Shown: positions 21,196 to 23,975 of the stretch, one piece after another
Layout: the number at the start of each line of letters is the position of its first letter
Position numbering within the stretch: position 1 is the stretch's first letter
DNA from: Apostichopus californicus
Taxonomy: Eukaryota > Echinodermata > Holothuroidea > Aspidochirotida > Stichopodidae
DNA length: 23,975 bases
Direction: 5' to 3'
NCBI GenBank assembly: GCA_020650975.1
Contig: JAIPMN010026296.1
Span: 1-23,975 of the forward strand
The notes under the pieces: generated by a model
Told to the model about the DNA's origin: nothing
Database searches by the model: none
The model's input: only the letters and a program-made list of their open reading frames with translations
Translations under genes and position numbers: made by a program

Positions 21196-21968
21196 AGAGT
21201 GTTAAACCCTAAATTCATCGGCAAAGATAGACAAGCTATAAAGTTTTATAGTTGTACATTGTAGCATTTTGCATTAAATTGACACATATTCAATGCAAGT
21301 GAACCACCCAGTAGTAGTACCCTATTACTGTGTTCAGAATATGGACTACGATCTTTATGGTTGAAATATTGCTAACCAATACACTGTATCTTTACCATAG
21401 GAAAGGAACTTTTTGTCTTTCAACAGCAAGCTTGCTGTGATTACCTACTGAAGCATGGGAACCTGTTTGGCCAGGTGTGGGGGCGTGTGGGGGGTGTCAG
21501 GGTGGATCTACCATCTAGATGATAACGTTGCTAGCTTATATTATTTGTTTCAGAGGAGAGCAACCTTTAACCTTGTCCTACATTCCTTTATCAAGCTGGA
21601 ATTTTATTGTCACCTACTTTTTCGTTCTATAAATAATTGAGCTATTGAGCACTTGGAATTGAGTCCATCCAATTTTCTAAAGCATCCAATGAATATGTAT
21701 GTTAAATAGACAGAAGGTAGTCCCCAAAGATGTCCCTTTTCTCACCACCATTTCTGTTTCTTTGTATTGATTGTGTGTTGTTATTGTCCCTATTTGTGTA
21801 TTGCATGCAAATAAGATAGCTGCTATAGGTCACGTGCTGGCAAGCTGACATCTGGAAAGTACAGTTGGTACTCCAAACGTGGATCCCTTAATACAAAAGA
21901 CAATGTCAGGTTGGAACTTGGGTTGCACAACATATAAAATAGTTTCTAGACAAGTGGCTTAAGGACCG
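21196..21968. other. Intron stretch with a G-rich patch
   Basis: A G-rich segment at about 21471-21506 (GGTGTGGGGGCGTGTGGGGG and on) has several G runs and could form a quadruplex on the plus strand. No gene is supported. Confidence 0.5.
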
Positions 21969-22330
21969 CAGTCTGACTACAGTAGACGTAAAGTCCTACA
22001 ATAGTCGTACAATGTTAGACTTGCTGTAACTTGAGCAGTCTTACCACATTAGACTAAACTACAATAGCCTTACAACATTAGACTTAATGATAGCATTCTT
22101 TCAATATCAGATGTAACTACAGGGTTCTTACAAGATCAGACTTACTGTAATTTAAGCAGTCTGACCACATTAGACTTGACTATAGGAATCACATAACATT
22201 ATAACTTGACTAGTACTATAGTCTTAAAACAATCAGACTTAACAAAGCAGTCTTATAACATTAGCCTTCACCTTTACATTCTTGCAACATTAAATGTGAC
22301 AATAGCAGTGTTATAGCAAGAGGCTACATG
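21969..22330 (+). repeat. Degenerate ~30-bp minisatellite with ~121-bp higher-order period
   Basis: About eleven or twelve units follow the theme GTCTTACAACATTAGACTT, then a variable ACTATAG-like spacer, each 28-34 bp long. Units starting near 22021 (TTGCTGTAACTTGAGCAGTC) and 22142 (TTACTGTAATTTAAGCAGTC) resemble each other more than their neighbours; GACTT before them sits at 22018 and 22139, an offset of 121. The array therefore seems to have amplified once as a block of four units. Units have diverged widely, so the array is old. Confidence 0.8.
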
Positions 22331-22615
22331 TATGACTTGCTATTATCTTGATGTTTTGAGAATCTATGCATGTGTTGATGTTCTGTTATAGTAAATAAGT
22401 GAATGAAGCATATATACAGTAGTATTGGAGATATTATCTGGTCTATTTTACCTATACTGATAGTACTAATGTTTTTAGTTTTAACATTGATTTCTATTGC
22501 TAGACATTTTCTCCTCACCATAGTGCCAACTCTCTTGAAATACATTTTTTACTGCACTACACATGCAAAGGCTTTAAGTGTTAGAGCTCAATATTTGTCG
22601 ACTACTTAGCTTCAT

Positions 22616-23290
22616 GTGAAGAGCAACCCGCCTCTCAATAGCTCCCACAATGCGATTAACCTGTCATTTCATTCGTTCATTATCCGAGCAATTGAGAACG
22701 GTGAGCTGTGTTTGCTACTGAGATGCTGTGGCAATGGTGGGTACACACATCACTCCACAGAGGAAAGCAACATGCTGCTATGCCCCATACTCATTAACGT
22801 GGTATCGGTACAGAGAGAAAACCTAGGGAGTAAATGTGTGGCCGGGATACAGTACGCTCCCTAATAGCATTTTATAATTTCACAGAGCATTATGGACGAT
22901 CAAATGAGCATCAATTTTCAGTGAAGTGATTAACGGGAGACGGGGAGTAGTAGTGGAAGTTAAGTCTCATTCAGCCGGTTCAATGAACCCACTTTAGGGC
23001 CGATTGTAGGTACGATAATTGGAAAATTGTCTTTCGTATGAATGGATTTGGATAAGTTATTCATAGGGTGTGTGTTGATTTTGATCAAACAGGGAGGGCT
23101 TGTGGTAAATAATTCCAGTTAACGGTCGGCTTCGGTGAAATGGTGTTGAAAGCTAATCATCAATGTCCATGGGCGTGTGGTCTGACGTGGATTTTTTGCA
23201 CACACCGGGGCGGTGGTACGTCTGGCAAGATTCGACACCTGTGTTGCTTGTGACAACGGACAGGTTCGAAGGTCAAAATGTTAATTTCAT
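22616..23290. promoter_or_regulatory. CpG-rich block, candidate conserved or regulatory element
   Basis: About 27 CpG dinucleotides occur in ~670 bp, roughly three to four times the intron average, with higher GC. Words include GATTAAC twice (22653, 22929), TAATTGG (23017), GTGGTCTGACGTGG (23177-23190) and the KLF/Sp-like CACACCGGGGCGGTGG (23201-23216), plus the short palindrome GGTTCAATGAACC (22978). An 82-codon GTG-started frame (22616-22864) fills the first third, and an AG acceptor-like CTACTTAG precedes it, but no family is recognised. An enhancer or alternative promoter is the preferred reading over coding. Confidence 0.35.
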
Positions 23291-23975
23291 GGAAAAGAAA
23301 TTACCTTTGTGTAGTGATGTGGCAAGCCAAGCATGATAGTGTCTTCATGGTTCTATTTCTTGTAGAATAAACATTAGCAAACAATTTGTGTCAAGGCTTT
23401 GTCCCTTTTGCAATCCACCAAAGCTGGCAGTAAGGTTGTGCTACGAATTGCAAAGAATTGAAATAAGAGTAAATTACTGATAAACATAGGTCTTTTTTTA
23501 CTCTTTTTGGTGTAAAGCCAAGTGCTGGCTGTAAATGCATTCTAGCAAACATAGCAAACCATCAATGACTAGGATCCAGAGTATTATTAAAAAACATTCA
23601 GTAAATACTGAAATTCTACCAGTATTATAGTTTTTTTCTTTTTTAAGTTATTATATCTTATAAATTTATTTGGCTCCTCTCTTTATCGTCTCTAATCTAC
23701 ATAAACACTTTCTTATCTACCCAAACTACATAAGTGAAAGGTTTTAGCACTGTGTCCCCTATATCCCACTTCCTGGACTCTGTCTACCATCTCCTTCCTA
23801 TTATACCATTCAGATTCGACAGCTACCTGAATTGTCTGCGAACTTTTCATCCAAGAATTTCTTCCACTTCGTTTACATTTTGGTGATTGTCTTCTGGAAC
23901 AAGATTTTCTCACCAATATTTGAAGTACTGTGTATCTTCATAAGTTTTCATGTTAAATAGTGTGTGTCCAAGCTA
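23291..23975. other. Intron end of window, no certain gene
   Basis: AT-rich sequence. A minus-strand frame at 23713-23916 (67 codons from a TTG, no ATG at its start) reads for example VAVESEWYNRKEMVDRVQEV and has a composition unlike its surroundings, but no domain is recognised. It could be a transposon protein remnant. The CaMKII next-exon motif is not present; ATCCACCAAAGCTGG at 23411-23425 superficially recalls it but does not translate to HQKLERE. Confidence 0.4.

Larger units (their letters stand above)
91..23975 (+). other. CaMKII intron, at least 23.9 kb (3' end not in window)
   Basis: After the donor at 91 no further kinase-domain exon was found by eye. The next exon in relatives encodes HQKLEREARIC...HPNI, and neither that motif nor later landmarks (HRDLKPEN, DFG, the calmodulin-binding segment) were noticed on the plus strand. 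All reading frames are short (the longest ATG- or GTG-started frame is about 147 codons) and carry no recognised domain. The simplest reading is one large early intron, as known for some vertebrate CaMKII genes. A nested gene or a missed short exon cannot be excluded, and the ten-N gap at 11503 could hide sequence. Confidence 0.7.

Noticed and set aside
21969..22330. CRISPR array
   Set aside because: The units are degenerate throughout, with no invariant repeat alternating with unique spacers; it is a eukaryotic minisatellite.
23405..23460. ATCCACCAAAGCTGG as the start of the next CaMKII exon (HQKLERE)
   Set aside because: In no frame does it translate to HQKLERE; the best frame gives PPKLAVRLCYE, with no HPNI after it.

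Overview
The window is almost entirely non-coding, AT-rich animal DNA. Only one protein-coding segment can be identified with confidence. The first 90 bases are the 3' part of a kinase-domain exon of calcium/calmodulin-dependent protein kinase II (CaMKII), plus strand, ending at a consensus 5' splice site (AGAG|GTAAGC). The exon reads (A)FSIVRRCV...EYAAKIINTKKL..R and includes the ATP-anchoring lysine of strand beta-3. The following CaMKII exon (HQKLEREARIC...HPNI in relatives) was not found by eye in the remaining 23.9 kb, so most or all of that sequence is inferred to be one very long CaMKII intron.

The organism is a metazoan, most likely a marine invertebrate deuterostome and perhaps an echinoderm. 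The reasons are the CaMKII exon with intron phasing like that of vertebrates, long AT-rich introns, repeated words such as TACATGTA, TACAGTA and TAGGCCTA, poly(C) tracts, and repeat types common in such genomes. This placement is inference. A run of ten Ns next to a G tract shows that the sequence is a scaffold assembly.

Layout: 1-90 CaMKII exon; 91-860 intron start with a GTAGTA-rich patch; 864-1056 a 193-bp element with perfect 17-bp terminal inverted repeats (MITE-like); 1057-9271 mostly featureless intron with poly(C) tracts and a 37-bp tandem repeat; 9272-10180 a ~450-bp tandem duplication; 11486-11687 G tracts, assembly gap and a hairpin; 12778-13262 a GATC-dense patch with a possible unidentified exon; 15733-16300 a small ORF with good initiation context and a CpG-rich block with an RFX-type X-box; 18452-18488 a hairpin; 18895-19205 a ~146-bp repeat carrying AGGTCA direct repeats; 21003-21195 a tRNA-derived SINE on the minus strand with a UUCG hairpin; 21969-22330 a degenerate ~30-bp minisatellite with a ~121-bp higher-order period; 22616-23290 a second CpG-rich block that looks like an intronic regulatory or conserved element.

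There is no operon, prophage, CRISPR array or bacterial-type gene set. The strongest leads are the SINE with its structured tail, the MITE-like element, the higher-order minisatellite, and the two CpG-rich intronic blocks, one next to a 47-codon ORF that could be an alternative first exon.
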